64,000 nt of DNA from Duganella zoogloeoides (GTDB taxonomy: Bacteria > Pseudomonadota > Gammaproteobacteria > Burkholderiales > Burkholderiaceae_D): contig NZ_CP140152.1 in assembly GCF_034479515.1 (NCBI RefSeq), positions 1,488,001 through 1,552,000 on the forward strand, written 5' to 3'. Under the pieces are notes generated by a model that worked only from the letters and a program-made list of their open reading frames with translations, made no database searches and was not told the DNA's origin. The stretch's first letter is position 1, and the number at the start of each line of letters is the position of its first letter. Below, piece after piece: positions 34,167 to 41,560 of the stretch. Made by a program: the position numbers and the translations under genes.

Positions 34167-34208
34167 AGAATAATCATGCTGCGCATACCGGTCTGTGCGC
34201 TTTCGCAC
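34167..34208 (-). promoter_or_regulatory. Crp-type class II promoter of the glycine-zipper lipoprotein gene
   Basis: Minus strand: perfect palindrome GTGCG-AAAG-CGCAC (34208-34195), -35 CAGACC from the last base, 17 bp, -10 TATTCT (34172-34167). The best-formed member of the set. Leader about 20 bases. Confidence 0.7.
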
Positions 34209-34258
34209 CAAGTAATTACGTGGAATAAATGTGGTGACTTTGCCAAATTTCAGTGTGT

Positions 34259-34300
34259 GTACGATACCGTACAGAGTCCTTGCCGCGATGGGCGTAAAAC
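34259..34300 (+). promoter_or_regulatory. Crp-type class II promoter of the BON-domain gene
   Basis: GTACG-ATAC-CGTAC (34259-34272), a perfect dyad of the A/T variant, -35 CAGAGT from base 34272, 17 bp, -10 TAAAAC (34295-34300). Predicted leader about 83 bases. Confidence 0.65.
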
Positions 34301-34389
34301 GTTTCCATCGGCAGCAGCGACGACCAAACAACCGTACGGCGTCGCTCGGCTGACAAACTGATTCGATCAAAACACCAAGGAGAACCACC

Positions 34390-34701
34390 ATGAAAATCGC
34401 CCACAAAATCGCTACCGCACTGTTCACCGTCTCGCTGCTGGCAACTGCTGGTTGCGCTTCGACCGCCACCAAGTCGGGCACCGGCGAATACGTCGATGAC
34501 ACCATCGTCACCGGTAAAGTGAAAGCTGCGATCGTCAACGAGCCTACCCTGAAAGCCACCGAAATCAACGTGGAAACCTTCAAGGGCGTGGTGCAGTTGA
34601 GCGGCTTCGTGGCCCAGCCTGCCGACGTTGCCAAAGCTGGCGAAGTGGCGCGTAGCGTCAAAGGCGTTTCGTCCGTCAAGAACGATATCCGCGTGAAGTA
34701 A
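34390..34701 (+). CDS. BON-domain lipoprotein
   Basis: A 103-residue lipoprotein (lipobox ATAGC, Cys about 22) with one BON domain: DDTIVTGKVKAAIVNEPTLKA, then EINVETFKGVVQLSGFV, then the closing SVKGVSSVKNDIRVK. BON domains bind phospholipid or protein in the periplasm and occur in OsmY-like osmotic stress proteins; a single-domain lipoprotein of this type is close to the DolP/OsmY group in theme only. AAGGAG precedes the ATG. Monocistronic: two strong hairpins follow. Confidence 0.88.
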   Translation: MKIAHKIATALFTVSLLATAGCASTATKSGTGEYVDDTIVTGKVKAAIVNEPTLKATEINVETFKGVVQLSGFVAQPADVAKAGEVARSVKGVSSVKNDIRVK

Positions 34702-34723
34702 TTCCGCTCGATGTCGCTGGTTT

Positions 34724-34786
34724 GCCGTTGCCGGTTTCCGGCAACGGCGAACGCGATCGGCGCGACATGCTTCGGTATGTCGCGCC
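34724..34786. repeat. Two strong hairpins between the BON and AI-2E genes
   Basis: Hairpin 1 is a perfect 11-base inverted repeat, GCCGTTGCCGG-ttt-CCGGCAACGGC (34724-34748). Hairpin 2, GGCGCGACATGC-TTCG-GTATGTCGCGCC (34759-34786), has a UUCG tetraloop closed by C-G. Neither is followed by a long T run, so they may be processing or stability structures, or a factor-assisted terminator. Confidence 0.7.
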
Positions 34787-34807
34787 GTAATTTCATTGTG
34801 AGTCATC

Positions 34808-35983
34808 ATGAGCCAGCAGCCCGCAGATCTTCCTCCCGCCACCCTCACGGCGAGCCCGGCATCGAGTAGCGCAGCCGACCCCGGTGTGCTTCAGCGTTTC
34901 CCCATCCATGTCAACGCCCGCGGTCTCGCGCTGGGCATCATTGCCACCGTCGCCTTCGTCTGGGCCCTGCAGTGGTCGCGCAATTTCCTGGTTCCCCTGC
35001 TGCTGGGCATTCTGATCAGCTACACCCTGAGTCCGCTGATGGGCTGGATGACGCGCCGGCGCGTGCCGCGCGCCATTGCCGCTACCCTGATCACGGCGGC
35101 CATCGTGGGCGGGTCGGTGATGGCGGTCGATAAACTGCACGGCGAGTTCGAGGCCATCGTCGAAGAGCTGCCCAGCACCGGCCACAAGCTGTCGAAGCTG
35201 GTCAGCGAACGCCTGCACGGTGGATCGAGCGCCTTGCAGCGCATCCAGGCCGTGGCCACCGAGTTGCAGCAGGCCACCGCAGGCGCCCAGGAGCGGCGCG
35301 CGGCGCGCAAGGCCATCCCGGCGACGTCGCCCGAGTTCCCCTTGATGAACTGGGTGTGGGCAGGCTCGATGGGGCTGATGGGCTTTCTGAGCCAGGCCAC
35401 CATGGTGATCTTCCTGGTGTTTTTCCTGCTGCTGTCAGGCGACACCTTCAAGCGCAAGCTGGTCAAGCTTACCGGGCCGTCATTATCGAAGAAAAAAATC
35501 ACGGTTCACATCCTGGAAGACATCAATACGTCGATCCAGAAATACATGCTGATGCTGCTGGTCACCAATGGCATGCTGGCAGTCATGATGTGGATCGCGC
35601 TGCGCTGGATCGGCCTGGAAAATGCCGGCGCCTGGGCCATCGTGGCCGGCTTGCTGCACCTGATGCCGTATTTCGGGCCGCTGCTGATCATGCTGGCAAC
35701 GGGCCTGGTGGCGCTGCTGCAATTCGAGTCGATCCAGATGAGCGTGCTGGTGATGGGCACCTCGCTGGCCATCGCCACCCTGGTGGGCACCATCATCACC
35801 ACCTGGATGACGGGCCGCTTCGCGCGCATGAATGCTGCTGCCGTGTTCGTCAGTTTGCTGTTCTGGGGCTGGTTGTGGGGCGTCTGGGGCTTGTTGCTGG
35901 GCGTACCCGTGATCGTGATCGTCAAGGTCGTGGCCGAGCGGGTGGAAGGAATGGAGGTGGTGGCCGAACTGCTGGGAGAGTAG
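34808..35983 (+). CDS. AI-2E/PerM-family transporter
   Basis: A 391-residue membrane protein of the AI-2 exporter-like (PerM/YdiK) family: about eight membrane segments, an N-terminal pair with WSRNFLVPLLLGILISYTLSP, a soluble helical segment (residues about 100-175) and the conserved late region GLLHLMPYFGPLLIMLATGL with PYFG. Members export autoinducer-2 or act as Na+/H+ antiporters; the substrate cannot be told here. It follows two hairpins and has no Crp-type site, and ends at a terminator. Confidence 0.85.
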   Translation: MSQQPADLPPATLTASPASSSAADPGVLQRFPIHVNARGLALGIIATVAFVWALQWSRNFLVPLLLGILISYTLSPLMGWMTRRRVPRAIAATLITAAIVGGSVMAVDKLHGEFEAIVEELPSTGHKLSKLVSERLHGGSSALQRIQAVATELQQATAGAQERRAARKAIPATSPEFPLMNWVWAGSMGLMGFLSQATMVIFLVFFLLLSGDTFKRKLVKLTGPSLSKKKITVHILEDINTSIQKYMLMLLVTNGMLAVMMWIALRWIGLENAGAWAIVAGLLHLMPYFGPLLIMLATGLVALLQFESIQMSVLVMGTSLAIATLVGTIITTWMTGRFARMNAAAVFVSLLFWGWLWGVWGLLLGVPVIVIVKVVAERVEGMEVVAELLGE

Positions 35984-36001
35984 GGCGGTTGCTGCGACGA
36001 C

Positions 36002-36030
36002 GGGGCGCTGGCGTTGCCGGCGCCCCTTTT
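36002..36030 (+). terminator. Terminator after the AI-2E gene
   Basis: GGGGCGC-tGGC-gtt-GCC-gGCGCCCC followed by TTTT, 19 bases past the stop; it also touches the end of the convergent BrkB gene. Confidence 0.8.
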
Positions 36031-36031
36031 G

Positions 36032-36895
36032 TCATGGCGCCGAAGTTTTGTCTTTCAGGCTGCCCAGTTGCAAGGCATACTGCCGCGCAAATTCCGCGCC
36101 CAGGAAAAAGATCTGCGCCGAGTAATACACCCAGAGCAGCAGCGCAATCACCGAGCCGGCCGCGCCATAGCTGCTGGCCACGCCGCTATTGCCGATATAC
36201 GCGCCGATGGCAAACTTGCCTAGCGTGAACAGGGCAGCGGTACCGAGCGCGCCAATGCTCACATCCTGCCACGACAGCTTTACGCGCGGCAGCATCTTGA
36301 AGATCACGCCAAACAAGGCGGCAATCACCAGGAAGCTGATCGCGTAGTTGATGCCGGTGAGCGCTTCGCCGGCATCGACCCAGATCCGGTCCCAGTATTT
36401 CTGGATGATCGTCAACACGGCGCTGACCACCAGCGACACCATCAGCAGGAATGCCAGCACCAGCACCATGCCGAACGACAGTAGCCGGGTACGGATCACG
36501 TCCCATGCCGTGCTGGTCGTCACCGGCGGCACCTGCCAGATCACGTCCAGGCTGGACTTGAGTTCGGCAAACACGGTGGTGGCGCCAAAGATCAGCAGGA
36601 AAAACGCAATGATGGTGGCCAGTTGACCTTCTTCCTTGTTTTTTGCCCCGGCCAAGACCAGCTGGATCGCTTCCGCGCCTTGCTGGCCGACCAGGCCGTT
36701 GAGCTGGGCGAACAGCTCGCCCTGCGCCGCCTGCGGACCATAGAACCAGCCGGCAATGGCCAATACCAGCACCAGGATAGGCGCCATGGAAAACAGGGTG
36801 TAGAACGCCAGCGCCGCGCCCATGCTGCCGGCGCGGTGCGAAAACCATTCGGAAACGGTACATTTCAGCACCGAAAATATATCTCTTTTTCTCAT
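36032..36895 (-). CDS. YihY/virulence-factor BrkB family membrane protein
   Basis: A 287-residue protein with six membrane segments and the YihY/BrkB pattern: AGSMGAALAFYTLFSMAPIL near the N-terminus, ATTVFAELKSSLDVIWQV in the middle and YGAAGSVIALLLWVYYSAQI, FFLGAEFARQYA near the end. Once thought to be RNase BN, members are now regarded as inner-membrane proteins of unclear transport role. It follows the OmpA gene terminator on the same strand, so it needs its own promoter or read-through; the short 12-base gap makes some read-through likely. Confidence 0.87.
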   Translation of the reverse strand: MRKRDIFSVLKCTVSEWFSHRAGSMGAALAFYTLFSMAPILVLVLAIAGWFYGPQAAQGELFAQLNGLVGQQGAEAIQLVLAGAKNKEEGQLATIIAFFLLIFGATTVFAELKSSLDVIWQVPPVTTSTAWDVIRTRLLSFGMVLVLAFLLMVSLVVSAVLTIIQKYWDRIWVDAGEALTGINYAISFLVIAALFGVIFKMLPRVKLSWQDVSIGALGTAALFTLGKFAIGAYIGNSGVASSYGAAGSVIALLLWVYYSAQIFFLGAEFARQYALQLGSLKDKTSAP

Positions 36896-36900
36896 GAGTA

Positions 36901-36933
36901 AAAAAAAAGCCCCGCAACCGAAGTTGCGGGGCT
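36901..36933 (-). terminator. Rho-independent terminator of the OmpA gene
   Basis: Minus strand AGCCCCGCAAC-ttcg-GTTGCGGGGCT (36933-36908) followed by eight T. It begins 13 bases past the OmpA-family stop. Confidence 0.92.
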
Positions 36934-36945
36934 CTTCCGAGTGAA

Positions 36946-37986
36946 TTAGTTCACGCGACGTTCGATGGTGATTTGTTCCACCTCGACGCGACGGTTAGGC
37001 TCCAGGCACTTGATCAGGTCAGCTTTACGCTTGTTGTCGCAGGTGACAACAGGGTTCGCTTCGCCACGGCCTTCGGCGCTCAGGCGGTTGGCTGCAACGC
37101 CTTTGCCGACCAGGTATTCCTTGACCGAGTTGGCACGGCGCTCGGACAGTTTCTGGTTGTAGCTCTCGGCGCCCAGGCGGTCGGTGTAACCGGCGATGGT
37201 CACATCGTTGATGCCAGGGTTGTTGTTCAGCAGGGTCGCGATCTCGTCCAGTTTAGGCTGGTTCGGGTTCAGCTTGGCGCTGTCGAAACCGAACATTTCG
37301 GTGGCCGACATCGTCACTTTTTCCATGCGCACCGGTGGTGGTGGCGGTGGTGGCATTGGTGCTGGTGGTGGCGGTGGTGGTTCGGCCACGACTGGTGCCG
37401 GTGGTGGCGGTGGTGCCGGACGTGGTGGCGCGGCGAAGGCGAAGTTCACACCCACGGTCAGGTACAGGTTGTTGCTCTTGTCGGTGCGTGGGAACACGTC
37501 GTCACGCAGGAAGCCGTGCACGTTGCGGATGTCGGCCTGGAACGTGGTACGTTCGTTCATGTCAGCCTGGAAACCCAGACCGGCGCTGATGTAAGGCGAG
37601 TTCTTGGAGATCTCGTTTTGACCGGCCAGGGCCAGTTTGTCGCGCTGGACACCGGCGCCGACCAGGATGAATGGACGGAACGACTTACGCGAGAACAGGT
37701 ACAGGCCGTCAACGCCCAGGGTTTGCTGCTGGTAGCGGTCGCCATTGTCTTTCGAACGGGCGTAGGTGCCACCCATTTGCACGTCCCAGTTTTCGTTGAC
37801 TGCCTTACCGAACTTCAGGCCACCACCCGGGCCGCGACGGTCTACGCCGAAGTCGTCGTCCGGTTTGATGCCGTTGACGCTAGGCTGGACATACCACGAC
37901 GGGTTGATGACCGGCTCTTGAGCCATGGCGGAGAACGACGCACACAGTGCTGCTGCGGCGAGGGCGATTTTCTTAGTTTTATTCAA
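36946..37986 (-). CDS. OmpA-family outer-membrane protein
   Basis: A 346-residue protein: signal peptide (cleaved after SAMA), an eight-stranded beta-barrel (residues about 23-190, starting with PSWYVQPSVNGIKPDDDFG), a very Pro-rich linker (about 192-225; runs of up to seven Pro) and a C-terminal OmpA domain with FGFDSAKLNPNQPKLDEIA and the peptidoglycan-binding TDRLGAESYNQKLSERRA motif. Two Cys near the end (TCDNKRKADLIKCLEPNRR) are as in E. coli OmpA. A major structural porin-like protein tethering the outer membrane to the wall. It is driven by a Crp-type promoter about 75-120 bases upstream and has its own terminator. Confidence 0.92.
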   Translation of the reverse strand: MNKTKKIALAAAALCASFSAMAQEPVINPSWYVQPSVNGIKPDDDFGVDRRGPGGGLKFGKAVNENWDVQMGGTYARSKDNGDRYQQQTLGVDGLYLFSRKSFRPFILVGAGVQRDKLALAGQNEISKNSPYISAGLGFQADMNERTTFQADIRNVHGFLRDDVFPRTDKSNNLYLTVGVNFAFAAPPRPAPPPPPAPVVAEPPPPPPAPMPPPPPPPVRMEKVTMSATEMFGFDSAKLNPNQPKLDEIATLLNNNPGINDVTIAGYTDRLGAESYNQKLSERRANSVKEYLVGKGVAANRLSAEGRGEANPVVTCDNKRKADLIKCLEPNRRVEVEQITIERRVN

Positions 37987-38062
37987 GGTAAGCTCCCGAT
38001 TAATGAAGGATGTTTCGATGTTTCGTTGTCAGCTGTGTTTTGTTCACCGCTGCTAGGAACGA

Positions 38063-38104
38063 ACTTTATGCAAAATAGTCAGTTCATTCAGTACGCTACC
38101 GCAC
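38063..38104 (-). promoter_or_regulatory. Crp-type class II promoter of the OmpA gene
   Basis: Minus strand: GTGCG-GTAG-CGTAC (38104-38091), -35 CTGAAT from the last base, 17 bp, -10 TAAAGT (38068-38063). Leader about 70 bases. Confidence 0.65.
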
Positions 38105-38217
38105 AAAAGATTGTGCTGTATCAAATTCAACACAGATTGTGGATTTGATCGGGCAATTCATGCAACTTCCCGAAATGGGGGGTGTCCTATATTCATTGTT
38201 CGGGTTTCGCCGCTAAT

Positions 38218-38259
38218 GTTCGTTGCCGCACAGACTGGTGCGCGGCAAAAAGGCATTCT
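38218..38259 (+). promoter_or_regulatory. Crp-type class II promoter of the winged-HTH gene
   Basis: GTTCG-TTGC-CGCAC (38218-38231), -35 CAGACT from base 38231, 17 bp, -10 CATTCT (38254-38259). One palindrome mismatch. Predicted leader about 110 bases. Confidence 0.6.
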
Positions 38260-38376
38260 GGCGTCAGATGCAGAGACTGTGGCGCTTGATAAACGATGTG
38301 CTTCAACCACACAGCCTCCGCTGCCAAATATCCCGGCAAAACCAATCTCGGCAATTTGTTATTAAGGAGTGTACAC

Positions 38377-38988
38377 ATGCACGCACAACCCCAAACCCTG
38401 GTTCAGAACGAAATGAAAGCGTCGCTCGACATGCAATCGACCACCAGCAAGCTGTTGGAGCGTCCCGTGCCACTGGACCGCAAACCCGGCTTGTCGATGG
38501 CCTCGATCGAGCGTGTGCGTTCCACTTCCGCCACCCTGCGCCGTATTGAAAACATGCAAAAGCTCATCGCCGAGCTGTCCATGCACGAAATGCTGGCCGA
38601 TGAAATCGCCTGGTTCCTCAAGTTTTCGCCATCGGGCGCTCGCAAGTACATCCGCGACCTGCGCGAAGCCGGCGTGATCGAACTGGCGCGTTACGTCGAA
38701 GGCACCGCTACCTACCTGGGCAAGGCTGTGTACCAGCTCACGCCGGATCCGGAACGTGTCGCCGCCTTCCTGGCCGCCATCGTCCAGCCTAAACGCGAAG
38801 GTGCGCCACCGCGCAAGGAACGTCCAGGCCTGCGCGAGCAAGCCATGGCCGGCAGCGGTCGCCACTTCCACATCCTGGCCGATGACACCCATTACGCGAT
38901 CCGCGTTAACCGTGGCCCGGTGATGCGCGACCCGCTGGTTGCCGCGCTGTTCGGCTCGGCGCCATCGCAGCAAAAAGCTGCCGAGTAA
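38377..38988 (+). CDS. Winged-HTH domain protein
   Basis: A 203-residue protein with an AAGGAG site 7 bases before the ATG. Residues about 70-115 look like a winged helix-turn-helix (EIAWFLKFSPSGARKYIRDL, then REAGVIELARYVEG), and the flanks are Ala/Lys-rich and probably disordered. The family is unnamed to me; such proteins occur in Oxalobacteraceae. It may be a DNA-binding regulator or a nucleoid-associated protein. It has its own Crp-type promoter and a strong terminator, so it is monocistronic. Confidence 0.75.
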   Translation: MHAQPQTLVQNEMKASLDMQSTTSKLLERPVPLDRKPGLSMASIERVRSTSATLRRIENMQKLIAELSMHEMLADEIAWFLKFSPSGARKYIRDLREAGVIELARYVEGTATYLGKAVYQLTPDPERVAAFLAAIVQPKREGAPPRKERPGLREQAMAGSGRHFHILADDTHYAIRVNRGPVMRDPLVAALFGSAPSQQKAAE

Positions 38989-39004
38989 TTTCGGCGGTGC
39001 ATCC

Positions 39005-39032
39005 AAAAAAGCCGGGTTCGTCCCGGCTTTTT
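39005..39032. terminator. Bidirectional-type terminator after the winged-HTH gene
   Basis: AAAAAAGCCGGG-ttcgt-CCCGGCTTTTT, 17 bases past the stop. Confidence 0.92.
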
Positions 39033-39122
39033 GCATTTCGGAATGTTTGCGTTGCAGATGTATTGAAAGAGGGGCAAGTGTCCTCACTTAAGCATCACTG
39101 AACTTTTACGGATGCGCTGTAC

Positions 39123-40004
39123 ATGGAAGCCTTGATCTGGATAGTCCTCACGCTGCTGGCCATAGCGCTCCCGCTGTATTACCCGCGCTGGCGCCTGCGC
39201 CGATTGCTGGCGCGGCCGTTATCGGCCGAAGCGCAGGCTATCTTGCAGCGTAATATCCCTGTCTATCTCCGCATGCCAGCCGAGTTGCAGCAGCAGTTGC
39301 AAAAGCTGGTCGTGCAGTTCCTGCATCAAAAGAAATTTGTCGGCTGCGAAGGGCTGGAGATGACCGACGAAATCGCCGTCACCATCGCCGGCCAGGCGTG
39401 CATGTTGCTGCTCAACCGACACACCAAGGTCTATCCGGCCTTGCACACGGTGCTCGTGTATCCGTCCGAATTCGTTGCGCAACGGGCGGAAATCGGCCCT
39501 GGCGGCGTGGTCACGCCGGGGCGCCAGAGCATGCTGGGCGAATCGTGGGACGATGGCCGCGTGGTGCTGTCGTGGGACGATGTGCAGCGCGGCGCCGGCG
39601 ACTGGACGGACGGCCACAACGTGGTGCTGCACGAATTTGCCCACCAGCTTGACAGCGAATCGGGCCGCGCCAACGGCGCCCCGTACCTCGGTAACCGGGC
39701 CAGCTACCGCGAATGGTCGGAAATCTTGCAACGCAACTACGACAGCCTGCGCATGCGCGCCATGTATCGCCAGGAGACGGTGATGGACCCTTACGGCGCC
39801 ACCAATCCGGCCGAATTCTTCGCGGTCGCCACCGAAACTTTCTACGAAAAGCCGTACCAGATGGCCGAGCACCATGCCGAGCTGTTTGCCGAGTTCCTCA
39901 AATACTACCGCGTCGATCCGCGCCAGTGGATGCCGCCACCACCGCCGCCGCCCCCGGTCCAGCTGGAGCCGGGCGAGATCAGCTACAGCTTCAACCTTCA
40001 TTAG
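39123..40004 (+). CDS. mtfA: MtfA-type zinc peptidase (M90 family)
   Basis: A 293-residue protein with an N-terminal hydrophobic segment and the M90/MtfA zinc site HEFAHQLD at residue about 170, with the downstream Glu ligand in NPAEFFAVATETFYEKP. E. coli MtfA is a peptidase that also binds the glucose-PTS repressor Mlc. The hydrophobic N-terminus suggests that this member is membrane-anchored. The C-terminus ends with a short Pro-run linker and a small tail. It starts 90 bases after the previous terminator with no clear ribosome-binding site; GTG or TTG alternatives are possible. Confidence 0.88.
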   Translation: MEALIWIVLTLLAIALPLYYPRWRLRRLLARPLSAEAQAILQRNIPVYLRMPAELQQQLQKLVVQFLHQKKFVGCEGLEMTDEIAVTIAGQACMLLLNRHTKVYPALHTVLVYPSEFVAQRAEIGPGGVVTPGRQSMLGESWDDGRVVLSWDDVQRGAGDWTDGHNVVLHEFAHQLDSESGRANGAPYLGNRASYREWSEILQRNYDSLRMRAMYRQETVMDPYGATNPAEFFAVATETFYEKPYQMAEHHAELFAEFLKYYRVDPRQWMPPPPPPPPVQLEPGEISYSFNLH

Positions 40005-40015
40005 GCTTTGCCGGG

Positions 40016-40057
40016 GTGCGCCTGCGCACCGACTCCCGGTGGGTGCGGGTGCATATT
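40016..40057 (+). promoter_or_regulatory. Crp-type class II promoter of the glycine-zipper gene at 40.1 kb
   Basis: Perfect palindrome GTGCG-CCTG-CGCAC (40016-40029), -35 CCGACT from base 40029, 17 bp, -10 CATATT (40052-40057). Starts 12 bases after the MtfA stop. Leader about 35 bases. Confidence 0.68.
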
Positions 40058-40098
40058 GCTGCCATCGCCGCTTGCGGCCCGACCACAGGGAGAACAGC

Positions 40099-40659
40099 AT
40101 GAGCCACATCATCGCAGGACATTTCCAGATCCAGGACGAGATCGCTGCGGCCCGCGCCGCCTTGCAGCAGGCAGGCTTTGCCGACGAGGATATCAGCGCC
40201 TTTTACGTCAATCCGCAGGGCCAGCACGATGTCCACGAGCTCGGCGGCGACCAGGATAAATCGCCGGGCGCCAAGGAAAGCGACGAGGGCGTGGTGCAGG
40301 GCGGCGGCGCCGGTGCCGTCGCCGGCGCGGTGGCCGGCAGCGCGGCGATTCCGATCGCCGGTCCGCTGGGCCCGGTAGTTGGTGCATTGGTGGGCGCCCA
40401 CGTCGGTTCGCTGTTCTCGCTGTCGAAAATGAAGGATGCGGGCGAACCCGAAGAAGGGCGCGACGGCCACGAAAACATGATCCCGCCGCGCAAATCCGGC
40501 ATGATGATAGCCGTGGCAGTGGCCGACCAGGCCCGCGAACAGCAGGCGCTCGACGTGCTGCGCAGCCTCGGCGCCAGCAATCTCGAGCGTGCTGAAGGAA
40601 CCATCGCCGCCGGCGACTGGCGCGACTTCGATCCGACCTCGCGCCCCGTGCCGGCTTGA
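40099..40659 (+). CDS. Glycine-zipper-containing soluble or membrane-associated protein
   Basis: A 186-residue protein with GGGAG ribosome-binding sequence before the ATG. Its N-terminus looks like a small alpha/beta fold (MSHIIAGHFQIQDEIAAARA, with LQQAGFADEDISAFYVNP), the middle is a glycine-zipper hydrophobic hairpin (GGGAGAVAGAVAGSAAIPIA, then GPVVGALVGAHVG), and the C-terminus returns to the same alpha/beta pattern (MMIAVAVADQAREQQALDVL). This is the general layout of heat/osmotic stress general proteins such as the YflT/DUF1269-like group. Driven by a Crp-type promoter. Confidence 0.8.
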   Translation: MSHIIAGHFQIQDEIAAARAALQQAGFADEDISAFYVNPQGQHDVHELGGDQDKSPGAKESDEGVVQGGGAGAVAGAVAGSAAIPIAGPLGPVVGALVGAHVGSLFSLSKMKDAGEPEEGRDGHENMIPPRKSGMMIAVAVADQAREQQALDVLRSLGASNLERAEGTIAAGDWRDFDPTSRPVPA

Positions 40660-40756
40660 ACCGTCCTGTTGCGTATCCGGTACTGGCGCGCTGACAATCG
40701 CGGATTTCCCGATAATCATTGCTACAATGAATTGACAAATCCGGGGAGGCGCGGCG

Positions 40757-41110
40757 ATGACACAGGCATGGGTAGTGCTGACCCGCCCGGACGGGCGCGA
40801 CTTGCAGGCGCCGTCCGAGGCGCAAATGGCCGATGCCCTGGCCGAAGTCTATAGCGGCAAGGCCGCCAGTCCGGACGGCGAGCCCGGCAGCGCCGTGTTG
40901 CGCTTCGGTTATGACGACGGTTTGATGTACGAAGTGGAAGTGTCGAGCGGCGGCGCCGTGCGGTTTGCCGAGTGGTCGGACCGCGATTGCGAGCTGGCGC
41001 TGGCCGACCCGCGCGTGATGACCGCGCTGCCGCAAGACGATGCCTTGCAACTGTGGCGCTTGCTGGCGCAGCGGCAGGTGGCGCGCATCCGCAGCCAGCC
41101 GTGGCAATAA
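40757..41110 (+). CDS. Hypothetical small protein
   Basis: A 117-residue cytoplasmic protein (MTQAWVVLTRPDGRDLQAPS at the N-terminus) with no signal, membrane segment or recognised domain; a mixed alpha/beta acidic protein. A GGGGAGG site lies before the ATG. The 97-base gap upstream contains only a weak, two-mismatch variant of the Crp-type dyad (near 40669-40682), which I do not call. It is convergent with the next gene; their stops abut. Confidence 0.7.
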   Translation: MTQAWVVLTRPDGRDLQAPSEAQMADALAEVYSGKAASPDGEPGSAVLRFGYDDGLMYEVEVSSGGAVRFAEWSDRDCELALADPRVMTALPQDDALQLWRLLAQRQVARIRSQPWQ

Positions 41111-41545
41111 TTACATCGATTCTACCCGCGCCTTGAGTTTTTCATAAGGCGCCACCAGCTTTTCCGGCGCACCGGTGGCCACTGCCGCCGCCAGCGACAG
41201 CAGCTCCCCTGTCAGTGCGATCAAATCCTTGATCTGGTCGATCTTGCGGATCTTTTCCTGCGCCTGCGCCGTCACGTCCAGCAACTGGTTCTGCAAGTCG
41301 CCGAGCCCGGCAGCGGCCAGGCGGGCCGCTTCCAGGTACAGGCCCAGCGCATGCTGGCGCAAAGTCACTTCGTTGGCGAACAGCGCCTGCGCGGCAGCCC
41401 GGCTGATGGCGGGTTCGCTGGTGCCCGGCGTCTTCTGACGGATGGCCCGCATCAGGCGCGCGTGGAGCGCATCGGCGCTGGCGGACAGGCTGTCGGCCAG
41501 TGCTTCGAGACCGAGCTGGGTGTTGCTGCTGGGTTCAAGGCTCAT
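41111..41545 (-). CDS. Hypothetical helical protein
   Basis: A 144-residue all-helical protein (MSLEPSSNTQLGLEALADSL at the N-terminus) with amphipathic coiled-coil segments and no signal peptide. Family not recognised. A GGAGAG sequence lies before the ATG. It follows the 267-residue lipoprotein gene by 15 bases on the same strand, so the two form a unit and may act together; the lipoprotein is also helical. Confidence 0.7.
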   Translation of the reverse strand: MSLEPSSNTQLGLEALADSLSASADALHARLMRAIRQKTPGTSEPAISRAAAQALFANEVTLRQHALGLYLEAARLAAAGLGDLQNQLLDVTAQAQEKIRKIDQIKDLIALTGELLSLAAAVATGAPEKLVAPYEKLKARVESM

Positions 41546-41560
41546 GATGGCTCTCCAAAA

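Larger units (their letters stand above)
37987..38376. other. 390-base intergenic region with two divergent Crp-type promoters
   Basis: The only gene-free stretch above 300 bases. It holds the OmpA promoter (38063-38104, minus) and the promoter of the winged-HTH gene (38218-38259, plus), with an AT-rich part between them at 38105-38160. I see no small ORF with a ribosome-binding site, no RNA gene and no repeat in it. Confidence 0.7.

Noticed and set aside
40669..40682. Crp-type dyad before the 40757 gene
   Set aside because: Two mismatches and no -10 in register.
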